A stretch of DNA of 64,000 bases from Marinobacter gudaonensis (lineage in GTDB: Bacteria; Pseudomonadota; Gammaproteobacteria; Pseudomonadales; Oleiphilaceae), in assembly GCF_900115175.1 (NCBI RefSeq), contig NZ_FOYV01000002.1:248001-312000 (forward strand), read 5' to 3'. Below the pieces are notes generated by a model. The model was not told the DNA's origin. It was given only the letters and a program-made list of their open reading frames with translations, and searched no databases. The translations under genes and the position numbers were made by a program. Below, piece after piece: positions 10,418 to 18,810 of this stretch. Each line of letters opens with the position of its first letter. Within the stretch, counting starts at the first letter, position 1.

Positions 10418-11695
10418 ATGAAACCGGAAACTCTCGCCCTGCACGCAGGCTTCAAGAGCGACCCCACTACCCGGGCCGCCACGACGCCGATTTACCAGAC
10501 CACGTCCTACACTTTCGACGACACCCAGCACGGGGCCGACCTGTTCGACCTGAAGGTTCAGGGCAACATCTATACCCGCATCATGAACCCCACCAACGCC
10601 GTACTTGAAGAGCGGATGACCGAGCTCGAAGGCGGCGTGGGCGCATTGGCGGTTGCCTCGGGCATGGCGGCCATCACCTACGCCCTGCAGACCATCTGCA
10701 AGGTGGGCAACAACATCGTCAGCACCAGCCAGCTGTATGGCGGCACCTACAACCTGTTCGCCCACTCGCTGCCGAACCAGGGCATTGAGTGCAAGATGGT
10801 TAGCCACGACGATTTTGACGCCGTGGAAAAAGCCATCGACGGAAACACCCGCGCCCTGTTCTGCGAATCCATCGGCAATCCGGCAGGCAACGTGGTGGAT
10901 ATCCAGCGTTGGGCGGAGATTGCCCACAAGCACGGTATTCCACTGATGGTGGATAACACCGTGGCCACACCTTTCCTATGCCGCCCCTTTGATCACGGGG
11001 CCGACATCGTGATTCATTCGCTCACCAAGTACATTGGCGGGCATGGCACCACCGTGGCCGGGGTGATTGTGGATTCCGGCAAGTTCGACTGGAAGGCCAG
11101 CGCCGACAAGTTCCCGATGCTCAATGAGCCGGACCCTTCGTACCACGGCGTGGTCTACACCGACGCCCTGGGCCCGGCCGCCTTTATCGGACGCTGCCGC
11201 GTGGTCCCCCTGCGCAACACCGGGGCTGCCCTGGCGCCGTTCAACGCCTTCCTGATCATGCAGGGACTGGAAACCCTGGCACTGCGTATGGAGCGCCACT
11301 GCCAGAATGCCGAGAAAGTGGCCAATTACCTGCAGGAACACCCGGCGGTGGAGTGGGTCAACTACGCCACACTGGCCAACAGCCCCTACAAGGCAACCTG
11401 CGACAAGATTTGCGGCGGCAAGGCATCAGGGATCCTGAGCTTTGGTATCAAGGGCGGCCGGGAAGCCGGCGCAAAATTTATCGACGCCCTGGAACTGATT
11501 CTGCGACTGGTGAACATTGGCGACGCAAAGTCCCTGGCCTGCCACCCGGCCACCACCACCCATCGCCAGTTGAATCCGGACGAGCTGAAAAGCGCTGGGG
11601 TGAGTGAAGACCTGGTGCGCTTGTCCATCGGCATTGAACACGTGGACGACCTGATTGCCGATATCAGCCAGGCCCTGGACAAAGCCCAGGCCTGA
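10418..11695 (+). CDS. metY: O-acetylhomoserine (thiol)-lyase, PLP-dependent
   Basis: This 425-residue Cys/Met-metabolism PLP enzyme makes homocysteine from O-acetylhomoserine and sulfide. The PLP lysine is Lys204 in HSLTKYIGGHG. ALAVASGMAAI, VDNTVATPFL and the C-terminal SLACHPATTTHRQL are family signatures. Length and the N-terminal LALHAGF favour MetY over the shorter MetB/MetC enzymes. No methionine-type riboswitch is visible in the 94-bp upstream gap. Confidence 0.88.
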   Translation: MKPETLALHAGFKSDPTTRAATTPIYQTTSYTFDDTQHGADLFDLKVQGNIYTRIMNPTNAVLEERMTELEGGVGALAVASGMAAITYALQTICKVGNNIVSTSQLYGGTYNLFAHSLPNQGIECKMVSHDDFDAVEKAIDGNTRALFCESIGNPAGNVVDIQRWAEIAHKHGIPLMVDNTVATPFLCRPFDHGADIVIHSLTKYIGGHGTTVAGVIVDSGKFDWKASADKFPMLNEPDPSYHGVVYTDALGPAAFIGRCRVVPLRNTGAALAPFNAFLIMQGLETLALRMERHCQNAEKVANYLQEHPAVEWVNYATLANSPYKATCDKICGGKASGILSFGIKGGREAGAKFIDALELILRLVNIGDAKSLACHPATTTHRQLNPDELKSAGVSEDLVRLSIGIEHVDDLIADISQALDKAQA

Positions 11696-11738
11696 CGGAC
11701 GCCCGCTGCCGTACAACCGCCCTGGAAACGGGGCGTAT

Positions 11739-11775
11739 TTGACAAGGGTCAAGGGCTTCGACGAAAGTCGTGCCC
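11739..11775. promoter_or_regulatory. Inverted repeats between metY and lipA
   Basis: TTGACAAGGGTCAA (11739-11752) is a perfect 5-4-5 inverted repeat that differs from the FNR/Anr consensus at one base per half-site. A small GAAA-capped hairpin (CGAC/GTCG) follows within a GGGC/GCCC frame, without a T tract. The site could be a regulator site for lipA or part of the metY 3' end. Confidence 0.3.
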
Positions 11776-11869
11776 TGCACCCCCGTGATTGCCACTACCC
11801 GCCTTGTATCTGATCTGGCAGCCCATTACTCTTAACGATCCCCACGTTTTTATTGAGAGTCCGGTTGTA

Positions 11870-12925
11870 ATGAGCGACAGCGCCAAGCCCCGCGTTACCA
11901 GTGGTTCCAAATTCCGCAGCGAGCACGGCTTTTCCGCCATCAAGGACGGTGTCAAGCGCTCCTCCAGACCGGAGGCCGAAGAGGCGGAGCAAAAGCCACA
12001 GCGCAAGCCCAAATGGTTGCGGGCACGCATGCCCGGTGGCGAACGCTACGAGGCGGTGCGCAAGAACGTCAGCGAACATCGCCTGAGCACCGTGTGCCAG
12101 GAAAGCCACTGCCCCAACATTGGTGAATGCTGGACCGCCGGCACCGCCACCATCATGGTGATGGGCTCGGTGTGCACCCGGGCGTGCAAGTTCTGTGCGG
12201 TGGACACCGGCAACCCCAAAGGCTGGCTGGACCCGGAAGAGCCAGAGAATACGGCCAAGTCGGTGGAGCTGATGGGCCTGCGCTACATCGTGCTCACCTC
12301 GGTTGACCGGGACGATCTGGACGACGGCGGCGCCGCCCACTATGCGGCCTGCGTGTCGGCAATCAAGCGGCGCACGCCGGAAGTGGCGGTGGAAGCCCTG
12401 ACACCGGACTTCGATGCCGTCATGTCCGACGTCGAAAAAGTGGTGGATTCCGGCCTGGACGTGTTTGCCCAGAACGTGGAAACGGTCAAGCGCCTGACCC
12501 GCCGCGTGCGTGACCCCCGCGCCGGCTATGAGAAAACTCTGCGGGTGCTGGAACACGCCAAGAAGCATCGCCCGGACGTGCTCACCAAAACCAGCCTGAT
12601 GCTGGGCCTGGGTGAAACCGAGGAGGAGATCCTCGAAACCATGGACGATCTGCGTGCCATCGGCGTGGACATCCTGACTCTGGGCCAGTATCTGCGCCCT
12701 ACCCCGAACCACCTGCCGGTGGAACGCTACGTGACCCCGGAAGAGTTCAACCGCTATCGGGAAATCGGCCTTGAGAAAGGCTTCATGGAAGTGCCCTCCG
12801 GCCCCATGGTTCGCTCAAGTTACCGGGCCGACAAAGTATTCGACAAAAACAATCTCGGTCTCGCTGTGCCCGAGGTCCCCCAGACCTCCAACGCCATGCA
12901 GATACCGGTGAAGGCCATCGACTGA
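11870..12925 (+). CDS. lipA: Lipoyl synthase
   Basis: From the ATG at 11870 the product is 351 residues. This radical-SAM enzyme inserts two sulfurs into octanoyl-protein. The auxiliary cluster motif is C76-x4-C81-x5-C87 ([13 protein letters not shown]), and the radical-SAM cluster is C102-x3-C106-x2-C109 (CTRACKFC). The C-terminal RSSY serine motif is present. Its partner lipB is at 41631-42269, so the pathway is split across the window. The N-terminal 50 residues are charged and variable. Confidence 0.95.
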   Translation: MSDSAKPRVTSGSKFRSEHGFSAIKDGVKRSSRPEAEEAEQKPQRKPKWLRARMPGGERYEAVRKNVSEHRLSTVCQESHCPNIGECWTAGTATIMVMGSVCTRACKFCAVDTGNPKGWLDPEEPENTAKSVELMGLRYIVLTSVDRDDLDDGGAAHYAACVSAIKRRTPEVAVEALTPDFDAVMSDVEKVVDSGLDVFAQNVETVKRLTRRVRDPRAGYEKTLRVLEHAKKHRPDVLTKTSLMLGLGETEEEILETMDDLRAIGVDILTLGQYLRPTPNHLPVERYVTPEEFNRYREIGLEKGFMEVPSGPMVRSSYRADKVFDKNNLGLAVPEVPQTSNAMQIPVKAID

Positions 12926-12933
12926 GGCCCTCC

Positions 12934-14154
12934 ATGCTCACATTGCTGCGAAATGCCCGGCTGAAGTACAAGTTCTGGTTGCTGAACATTGTCGTTTTTG
13001 CAGTTCTCTGCCTTCTGGTGCTCTACGCCATGCATACCATGGCCGGGCAAACCGGTCGGCCTTTTGCCGATGTCTTCGGCGATACCGCGCCGGGGTTTGC
13101 CCTCGTGGTCGCGGTGCTGATGGTTCTGGAGATGGCCGGCTCGCAGCTGTTGATCTCCTTTATCGAGCGGCATGTCAACCGCCTGAAAGACACCATGGTT
13201 TCTGTCCAGGGCTCGGGCAATCTCAGCGAGCGGGCCCACGTGGACTCCACCGACGAGATCGGCCAGATGGCCAGTGCCTTCAACGCCATGCAGGACCGCA
13301 CGGGCACGGTGGTTCGAAGCATGAAGGAGGCCATTGATCGTCTGCATCACGAAGTGCAGGAACTCACCACCGCAGCCGAGGCCCGACGGGACGACCTGAG
13401 CCGGCAGCAGGCCGGTGCAGACCGCTCCGCGGAAGTCATCGAGACCATGCTGCAGAGTTTTACCGGCATTGCCGAGCAGGCCGGCATTGCCAAGACACTG
13501 TCCCACGAAGCCCGGGATACCGCACGGGACGGAAGCCAGCGGGTGGGCCAGAGTGCCGACAGTATTCGCCGGCTGGCCGACGTGGTGCGCAGCTCCGCCA
13601 GCAGTGTCGAGGCCCTCGCCGAAAACAGCCACGAGATCAGTCATGCCATTACCGAAATTCGCGGTATCGCCGAGCAGACCAACCTGCTGGCCCTGAACGC
13701 CGCCATTGAGGCAGCCCGGGCCGGTGAGCAGGGCCGGGGATTCGCGGTGGTGGCCGATGAAGTTCGCAAGCTGGCCCAGCGGGTTCAGGATTCCACCGAC
13801 CAGATCCAGGGCACCATCGACCGCCTGCTGGCAGCCATGGACACCGCCGTCCAGCAGATGACCGGCAGTTCCGAGGACGCCACCCGCTGCGTTGAGGAAT
13901 CCGAACAGGGACGCCGCGCCCTGGAAGCCATCAACGAAGTGGTGGGCCGCATCGACCAGACCAACCAGGAAATCGCCAACGTCTCAGCCCACCAGACCGC
14001 CGGTACCGACGACGTGCTGGCCAACGTCCAGGGTATTCGCGAGACCACCCAGAACATGGTCACCCAGCTTGCCGAGAGCGCCGATATGAGCCTACGGCTG
14101 AAGCGACTGATCGATTCTCTCGAAGAAGCGGGTTCAAAGGTCACGGTTCACTAA
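12934..14154 (+). CDS. Methyl-accepting chemotaxis protein without a large sensor domain
   Basis: This 406-residue receptor has two N-terminal membrane helices (about 13-31 and 47-72) with only a short segment between them. A HAMP-like linker ([15 protein letters not shown]) follows, then a long coiled-coil signalling domain with the conserved hairpin tip ([20 protein letters not shown], then [15 protein letters not shown]). It couples to CheA/CheW by family knowledge. With no sizeable periplasmic domain, it probably senses membrane, redox or cytoplasmic cues. It begins 8 bp after lipA. Confidence 0.9.
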   Translation: MLTLLRNARLKYKFWLLNIVVFAVLCLLVLYAMHTMAGQTGRPFADVFGDTAPGFALVVAVLMVLEMAGSQLLISFIERHVNRLKDTMVSVQGSGNLSERAHVDSTDEIGQMASAFNAMQDRTGTVVRSMKEAIDRLHHEVQELTTAAEARRDDLSRQQAGADRSAEVIETMLQSFTGIAEQAGIAKTLSHEARDTARDGSQRVGQSADSIRRLADVVRSSASSVEALAENSHEISHAITEIRGIAEQTNLLALNAAIEAARAGEQGRGFAVVADEVRKLAQRVQDSTDQIQGTIDRLLAAMDTAVQQMTGSSEDATRCVEESEQGRRALEAINEVVGRIDQTNQEIANVSAHQTAGTDDVLANVQGIRETTQNMVTQLAESADMSLRLKRLIDSLEEAGSKVTVH

Positions 14155-14202
14155 GGTTTGTGGCACACTCTGCACTCGTTTTCACCGGCAGAGTAGTTGT
14201 TC

Positions 14203-16704
14203 ATGAATCGTCTTCGCGCCCTGTATGATCGCCTGATCTTTCCACACCCATTGCTTGTGCTGGCCGTTTTCGGGGTGTTGCTCGCCCTCGCGGCGTTAAG
14301 GTTCCACGAATTCCGTCTGGACGCCTCCGCCGAATCCCTGGTACTCGAAAACGACCGGTCACTGGAACAGTACCGCCAGATCAACCGCCGCTTCACCACC
14401 TCCGACGACTTTCTGGTGGTGACCTACACGCCCGGGGGCGAACTGTTCTCCGAGGACGGACTTGCGCGGCTGGCCAGCCTGCGTGATGAACTGCAGGCGC
14501 TGGATGCCGTGGGCTCCACCAACAGCATCCTCAGCGTGCCCCTGCTGCACAGCCCGGACCTCACCCTCGACACCGTCGACAGCGAGATCAAGACCCTGGA
14601 CCAGCACGATGTGCCACCAGACACGGCCAGGCAGGCGTTGCTGAACAACCCGCTCTACCCCAACCTGCTGATCAGTGAAGATGGCCGCACCACCGCCATT
14701 CAGGTCAACCTGCCGACACCGGATCGCTACTTCGAGCTGCTCAGAGCACGCAACGACCTGCGGGACAAGGCCAGTGCCGGTAACGCCTCTGAGGCCGAAC
14801 TGGCCGAGCTGGAGCGGGTCCAGCAGGCGTTCATCGACTATACCGAAACCCTGGGCGTGGAACGGGACGCCACCATCCGGACTGTGCGGGACATCCTGGA
14901 CAAATACCGCAATCACGCCGAGATTCACCTGGGCGGCGTGCCAATGATCGTCGCCGACATGATCCGCTTCATCGAGAACGACCTGTCCACCTTTGGCCTG
15001 GGCGTGCTGGCCTTCCTGCTGCTGACACTGGCCATCATCTTCCGTCAGTGGCGCTGGGTGCTGGTGCCCATGCTGTGCTGCGGTTTCACGGTATGGTTGA
15101 TGATCGGCTTCCTGGGCTGGACCCAATGGCCGGTGACGGTCATCTCATCGAACTTCGTTTCCCTATTGCTGATCATGACCCTCTCGCTCACCATCCACCT
15201 GATCGTGCGTTACCGGGAATTCCAGCACGACGAGCCCCAGGCCAGCCCCCGGGAGACTCTGCGCAACACGGTGATGGCGATGATCAAGCCCTGCTTCTAT
15301 ATGGCGATCACCACCATCGTCGCCTTTGGCTCCCTGACCTTCAGCGGTATTCGCCCGGTGATTGATTTTGGCTGGATGATGACCCTGGGGCTGACCGTGG
15401 CGTTCCTGATCACCTTCCTCATATTCCCGGCGCTGCTGACTCTGCTGCCACCGCCTCTCGACAGCCATGTCAGCGCCAACCGCGTGCCCTTTACCGACGC
15501 CTTTGCCCGCTTCACCGAACGCTTCGGCAATACGGTGCTGGTCGGATCTGCGGTGATTGCAGCGTTATGCGTGGTAGGCCTGACCCGGCTGTCGGTTGAG
15601 AACAGCTTCATCGACTACTTCAAACCCTCCACCGAAATTCACCAGGGCATGATTACCATCGACAACCGTCTGGGCGGCACCACGCCCCTGGATGTGGTGA
15701 TCACCGACGACCCGCCCCCCGAGGGCGCAGGCGGCGATCCGTTTGCCAGCGACTGCGACCCCTTCGTGCAGGACTGTGGCACAGGCGAGGAATATCGGGA
15801 TACCTGGTACACCTATCAGAAAATGCAGGAACTGGAAGCCGTACACAAATATCTGGACGGCCTGCCGGAAACCGGCAAGGTACTGTCCATCAACACCACC
15901 CTGAAGCTTTTGGCCAAGATCAACGAAGGCGAGCCCCTGAACGCCCTCGAGCTGGCTTTCGTGCCGGCCGCTGTGCCAGACGACCTTCAGGATGTTCTGC
16001 TGACGCCATACATCTCTGAGGAGCACGATCAGGCAAGGTTCAGTGTCCGCATTCTGGAAACCATGCCGGATCTGAAGAGGGATGCGCTCCTGGACCGGAT
16101 CCGCAACCACCTGACCACGGAATTGGGCTACGACCAGGATCAGATCATGCTGGCTGGCATGACGGTGATGTACAACAACATGCTGCAGAGCCTGTTTGAT
16201 TCCCAGATCAAGACCATCGGCGTGGTGTTTGTGGCCATCATGCTGATGTTCCTGATCCTCTTCCGCTCCCTGAAACTGGCTCTGATCGGCATCGCCCCCA
16301 ATCTCATCGCCGCCGGCTCGGTGCTGGGCCTGATGGGCTGGCTGGACATCCCCCTGGACATGATGACCATCACGGTTGCCGCCATCACGGTTGGCATCGC
16401 CGTGGACGACACCATCCACTATATCCACCGATTCAAAACCGAGTTCCGTAAAGACGGCGACTACATTGCCACCATGCACCGCTGCCACCGAAGCATCGGC
16501 CAGGCGATGTTCTTCACCTCGCTGACGATCATCTCCGGGTTCTCGATTCTGGTGCTGTCGAACTTCATCCCGACCATTTACTTCGGGTTGTTTACCGGGT
16601 TTGCCATGTTCATGGCCCTGGTGGGGGCGCTTACCCTGCTGCCTCGGCTCATTGTTCTGGTTAAACCCTTTGGCTCAGAAGGGGCTTCTGGCTTGGGCTC
16701 CTAG
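14203..16704 (+). CDS. RND-superfamily (MMPL/HAE3-type) exporter
   Basis: An 833-residue protein from the ATG at 14203 (an in-frame TTG lies 6 bp upstream). It has two homologous halves, each with one N-terminal helix, a large extracytoplasmic domain and a bundle of membrane helices. GIAVDDTIHYIHRF in the second half is the proton-relay-type motif of MMPL/Patched proteins. An acidic loop at about 510-530 carries two cysteines in repeated DPF motifs (DPFASDCDPFVQDCG). Lipid or hydrophobe export is the family expectation; the substrate is unknown. Its stop codon lies inside the left tag of the palindromic element. Confidence 0.85.
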   Translation: MNRLRALYDRLIFPHPLLVLAVFGVLLALAALRFHEFRLDASAESLVLENDRSLEQYRQINRRFTTSDDFLVVTYTPGGELFSEDGLARLASLRDELQALDAVGSTNSILSVPLLHSPDLTLDTVDSEIKTLDQHDVPPDTARQALLNNPLYPNLLISEDGRTTAIQVNLPTPDRYFELLRARNDLRDKASAGNASEAELAELERVQQAFIDYTETLGVERDATIRTVRDILDKYRNHAEIHLGGVPMIVADMIRFIENDLSTFGLGVLAFLLLTLAIIFRQWRWVLVPMLCCGFTVWLMIGFLGWTQWPVTVISSNFVSLLLIMTLSLTIHLIVRYREFQHDEPQASPRETLRNTVMAMIKPCFYMAITTIVAFGSLTFSGIRPVIDFGWMMTLGLTVAFLITFLIFPALLTLLPPPLDSHVSANRVPFTDAFARFTERFGNTVLVGSAVIAALCVVGLTRLSVENSFIDYFKPSTEIHQGMITIDNRLGGTTPLDVVITDDPPPEGAGGDPFASDCDPFVQDCGTGEEYRDTWYTYQKMQELEAVHKYLDGLPETGKVLSINTTLKLLAKINEGEPLNALELAFVPAAVPDDLQDVLLTPYISEEHDQARFSVRILETMPDLKRDALLDRIRNHLTTELGYDQDQIMLAGMTVMYNNMLQSLFDSQIKTIGVVFVAIMLMFLILFRSLKLALIGIAPNLIAAGSVLGLMGWLDIPLDMMTITVAAITVGIAVDDTIHYIHRFKTEFRKDGDYIATMHRCHRSIGQAMFFTSLTIISGFSILVLSNFIPTIYFGLFTGFAMFMALVGALTLLPRLIVLVKPFGSEGASGLGS

Positions 16705-16723
16705 CCTGCTAGTTTCGGTGGAG

Positions 16724-16833
16724 GAACAGGGGTGTTACCCCCTCCCAAAAAACGCTACGAGCACATCCATGTGCGCTTGGCTGTGGCCATCCCTGGCCAC
16801 AGACATTTTTGGGAGGGGGTAACACCCCTGTTC
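16724..16833 (+). repeat. Palindromic unit A: 28-bp arms around a 54-nt two-hairpin core
   Basis: The arms at 16724-16751 and 16806-16833 are perfect inverted repeats of 28 bp (starting GAACAGGGGTGTTACC). The core at 16752-16805 contains two hairpins. GCACA-TCCA-TGTGC is at 16761-16774. CTGTGGCCA-TCCC-TGGCCACAG, a perfect 9-bp stem, is at 16781-16802. Together they fold as a three-way junction. GTTTCG (16712-16717) and CGAAAC (16836-16841) could extend the base of the stem. Confidence 0.9.
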
Positions 16834-16920
16834 TTCGAAACCTTCAGCAATGCCAGACAGTCAGAAGGCATTCTGAGACTTGAGCCGCGGCTGGCTTCCT
16901 ATAACTCCGATTGCTGAAGC

Positions 16921-17026
16921 TTGGCGGGTGAGGGCCTTTGCCAGAATGTCGGCGGCCAAGGATGGCCGACGTCAAGCGCACATGGACGTGCTCGTAGCGG
17001 TTCTGGCAAAGGCCCTCACCCGCCAA
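16921..17026 (-). repeat. Palindromic unit B: 26-bp arms around an inverted copy of the same core
   Basis: The arms at 16921-16946 and 17001-17026 are perfect 26-bp inverted repeats (starting TTGGCGGGTGAGGGCC). The 54-nt core at 16947-17000, read on the minus strand, matches core A at 45 of 54 positions. Hairpin 1 keeps its TCCA loop. Hairpin 2 keeps a 9-bp stem with one mismatch, and two base pairs have changed in compensating fashion relative to A. Confidence 0.9.
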
Positions 17027-17056
17027 AGCCCCACCAGAACTTGCAGGCTAGGGACA

Positions 17057-17090
17057 CAAAAAAGGGCCACACCCAAGGATGCGGCCCTTC
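17057..17090 (-). terminator. Rho-independent terminator of the Spy-like gene
   Basis: On the minus strand AAGGGCC and GGCCCTT (17083-17089 and 17062-17068) form a stem around a 14-nt loop and run into a T-rich tract (17057-17061). It lies 30 bp beyond the stop of the minus-strand gene. Confidence 0.82.
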
Positions 17091-17120
17091 TCCAACAACA
17101 GGTCTAACTGAAAGTCAGGC

Positions 17121-17588
17121 TTACTGCATGCCCTGACCTTGGCCCTGCTGCATCTGCTGTTGCATCTGACGACGCTGCTGCATTTGCTGCTGCATCTGCT
17201 GCATACGCTTGTCCAGCTCGTCACGCTGCTCCTGGGTGAACACATTATCGACCTTTGCCTGCATCAGCGTGGACAGAGCCGCAATTTCACCGGTCAGGTC
17301 GCCCAGCTTCTCCGCTTTCTCACGGATCGCTCCTTCATCAAAGTCCGACTTGATCTCGCTCTGCATTTGCTGCTGGAGCGCGCGGGCTTCCTGGCGCAGT
17401 TCACCGATCTCACCCTGCATCTCGTCGATGATCGAGCGAATTTCCTTTTGCTGGTCTTCGGTCAGCCCCACCATCTGGGCCAACTGGTCAACCTGGTCCG
17501 GTTGCCCGCCAGAGGCCTGCTGGGCCATGGCCGGAACGGACAGGCTCAGGGCAACCAGTGCGGTACCAAACAGTTTTCCAAGTTTCAT
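17121..17588 (-). CDS. Spy/CpxP-like periplasmic protein with a Met/Gln-rich tail
   Basis: A 155-residue exported protein with signal peptide cleavage predicted after AMA (about residue 22). The mature part is an all-helical, charged, coiled-coil-like domain with LTxxQ-type motifs (VGLTEDQQKEI; VFTQEQRDEL) as in Spy/CpxP/CnrX-type periplasmic proteins. The last 30 residues are almost only M, Q and R, which suggests metal binding (copper or silver) or disorder. It is monocistronic, with its own terminator. Family placement rests on motif and size. Confidence 0.7.
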   Translation of the reverse strand: MKLGKLFGTALVALSLSVPAMAQQASGGQPDQVDQLAQMVGLTEDQQKEIRSIIDEMQGEIGELRQEARALQQQMQSEIKSDFDEGAIREKAEKLGDLTGEIAALSTLMQAKVDNVFTQEQRDELDKRMQQMQQQMQQRRQMQQQMQQGQGQGMQ

Positions 17589-17830
17589 AAATGTCTCCGT
17601 TACTGTTGGTGGTCACTGCCTTGGGACCACCTCGGTGCGTTGGTTTCAGCGTTCAGGACCTACACCCTAAAGCATACGCCTACCGGTTTTCACCCCGATC
17701 AGCCCTCTTTTTGTACATACTTCGCAGAAACCCGGGCCAGATCCCGCCACACACGGGGGTTCAAACAAATGTGAAAGTTTGGTCATTCCGCTTCATAATG
17801 GCGCCGTTTATTCATTCCCGGAGCAGCACA

Positions 17831-18700
17831 ATGGCCATCAACTGGTTTCCAGGGCACATGCACAAGGCCCGCAAGGAGATCAAGAAAGTCATGCCGCAGA
17901 TGGATCTCATCATCGAGGTCCTGGACGCGCGCATTCCGTTCAGCAGCGAGAATCCGCTGGTGCCAGCCCTGCGCGGTGATACCCCGCTGATCAAGGTGCT
18001 GAACAAGCGTGACCTGGCCGATCCGGAAGTGACCGGGCAGTGGCAGACCTGGCTGGAGAAGGAGCGCGGGGTGCGGGCGGTTACCCTCACCCACAACCAG
18101 CGCAACGAAGCCATGGACATCCTGAAGCTGGCCGAGGACATGACACCGCACCACGATCGGCAGAAGAGCGCGCTGAGGGTGATGATCCTGGGTATTCCCA
18201 ACGTGGGCAAATCCACACTGATCAATACCCTGGCCGGCCGCCCTGCCGCCAAGACCGGCAACGAACCGGCGGTGACCCGGGCCCAACAGGCGATCAAGCT
18301 GCCCCACAACATCCTGCTCTACGACACGCCCGGTTTCCTCTGGCCCAAGCTGTCGCCGGAAGCCTGCGGCTACCGGTTGGCGATCACCGGTGCCATCCGG
18401 AGCGCGGTGCTGGATTTCGAGGATGTTGCCCTCTTCGAGGCCGACTTTCTGCTGGCTGCCTATCCGGAGCTGGTCAAAGCCCGCTATGGGTTTGAGGAAC
18501 TGCCCCGGGATGGGCTGGCCCTGATGGACGGCATTGCGACCAAGCGCCGGTTTTTCAGTCGTGGAGGCGTGCCGGACCTGCACAAGGTGTCCGAGGTGCT
18601 GTTGAACGAATTCCGGGCCGGCACACTGGGGCGAATTTCCCTGGAAACGCCCGCGATGGTGGAGCGGGAGCAACGCGAAGCCGAGGAAGCCTCCGGTTAA
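17831..18700 (+). CDS. RbgA/YlqF-family circularly permuted ribosome-assembly GTPase
   Basis: A 289-residue protein from the ATG at 17831, starting with the diagnostic INWFPGHMHKARKEI. GTPase motifs are permuted: G4 NKRD comes first, then G1 [11 protein letters not shown]2 and G3 DTPG. This order defines the YlqF/RbgA class that matures the 50S subunit in Bacillus. The C-terminal domain (AIRSAVLDFEDV onwards) is the RNA-binding helical part. Its 50S role here is by family analogy. Confidence 0.88.
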   Translation: MAINWFPGHMHKARKEIKKVMPQMDLIIEVLDARIPFSSENPLVPALRGDTPLIKVLNKRDLADPEVTGQWQTWLEKERGVRAVTLTHNQRNEAMDILKLAEDMTPHHDRQKSALRVMILGIPNVGKSTLINTLAGRPAAKTGNEPAVTRAQQAIKLPHNILLYDTPGFLWPKLSPEACGYRLAITGAIRSAVLDFEDVALFEADFLLAAYPELVKARYGFEELPRDGLALMDGIATKRRFFSRGGVPDLHKVSEVLLNEFRAGTLGRISLETPAMVEREQREAEEASG

Positions 18701-18810
18701 CCGCCCCTTACCAAGGTCAAATATCGTATCCGGCGCAAACGGCCTAGACTGTCGGGTAGGGTAAATGATCACAGGGTTGGCCATTCGGGCCGACCGGTAA
18801 GGAGGAATGT

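Larger units (their letters stand above)
16700..17052. repeat. Composite nested-palindrome element (two inverted units)
   Basis: This block fills the convergent gap between the exporter gene and the Spy-like gene. Outer tags at 16700-16723 and 17029-17052 are inverted repeats (20 of 24 positions, starting CCTAGCCTGC). Inner tags CTTCAGCAAT (16842-16851) and ATTGCTGAAG (16910-16919) are perfect inverses. Between each outer and inner tag lies a long hairpin (16724-16833 and 16921-17026) whose 54-nt cores are homologous and in opposite orientation. The arrangement reads as an inverted duplication of one unit of about 145-150 bp. No coding capacity is evident. It could be a REP/MITE-like element, a structured RNA pair or both. 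Confidence 0.85.

Noticed and set aside
16724..16833. Unit A as a simple Rho-independent terminator of the exporter gene
   Set aside because: A 28-bp stem enclosing two conserved internal hairpins, with an inverted homologous copy nearby, is far more complex. The T run (five) lies inside the stem rather than after it. It may still terminate transcription.
16700..17052. Palindromic block as a CRISPR array or integron attC cassette
   Set aside because: There are only two copies, inverted rather than direct, with no spacers, cas genes or integrase. The core does not have the R/L box layout of attC.
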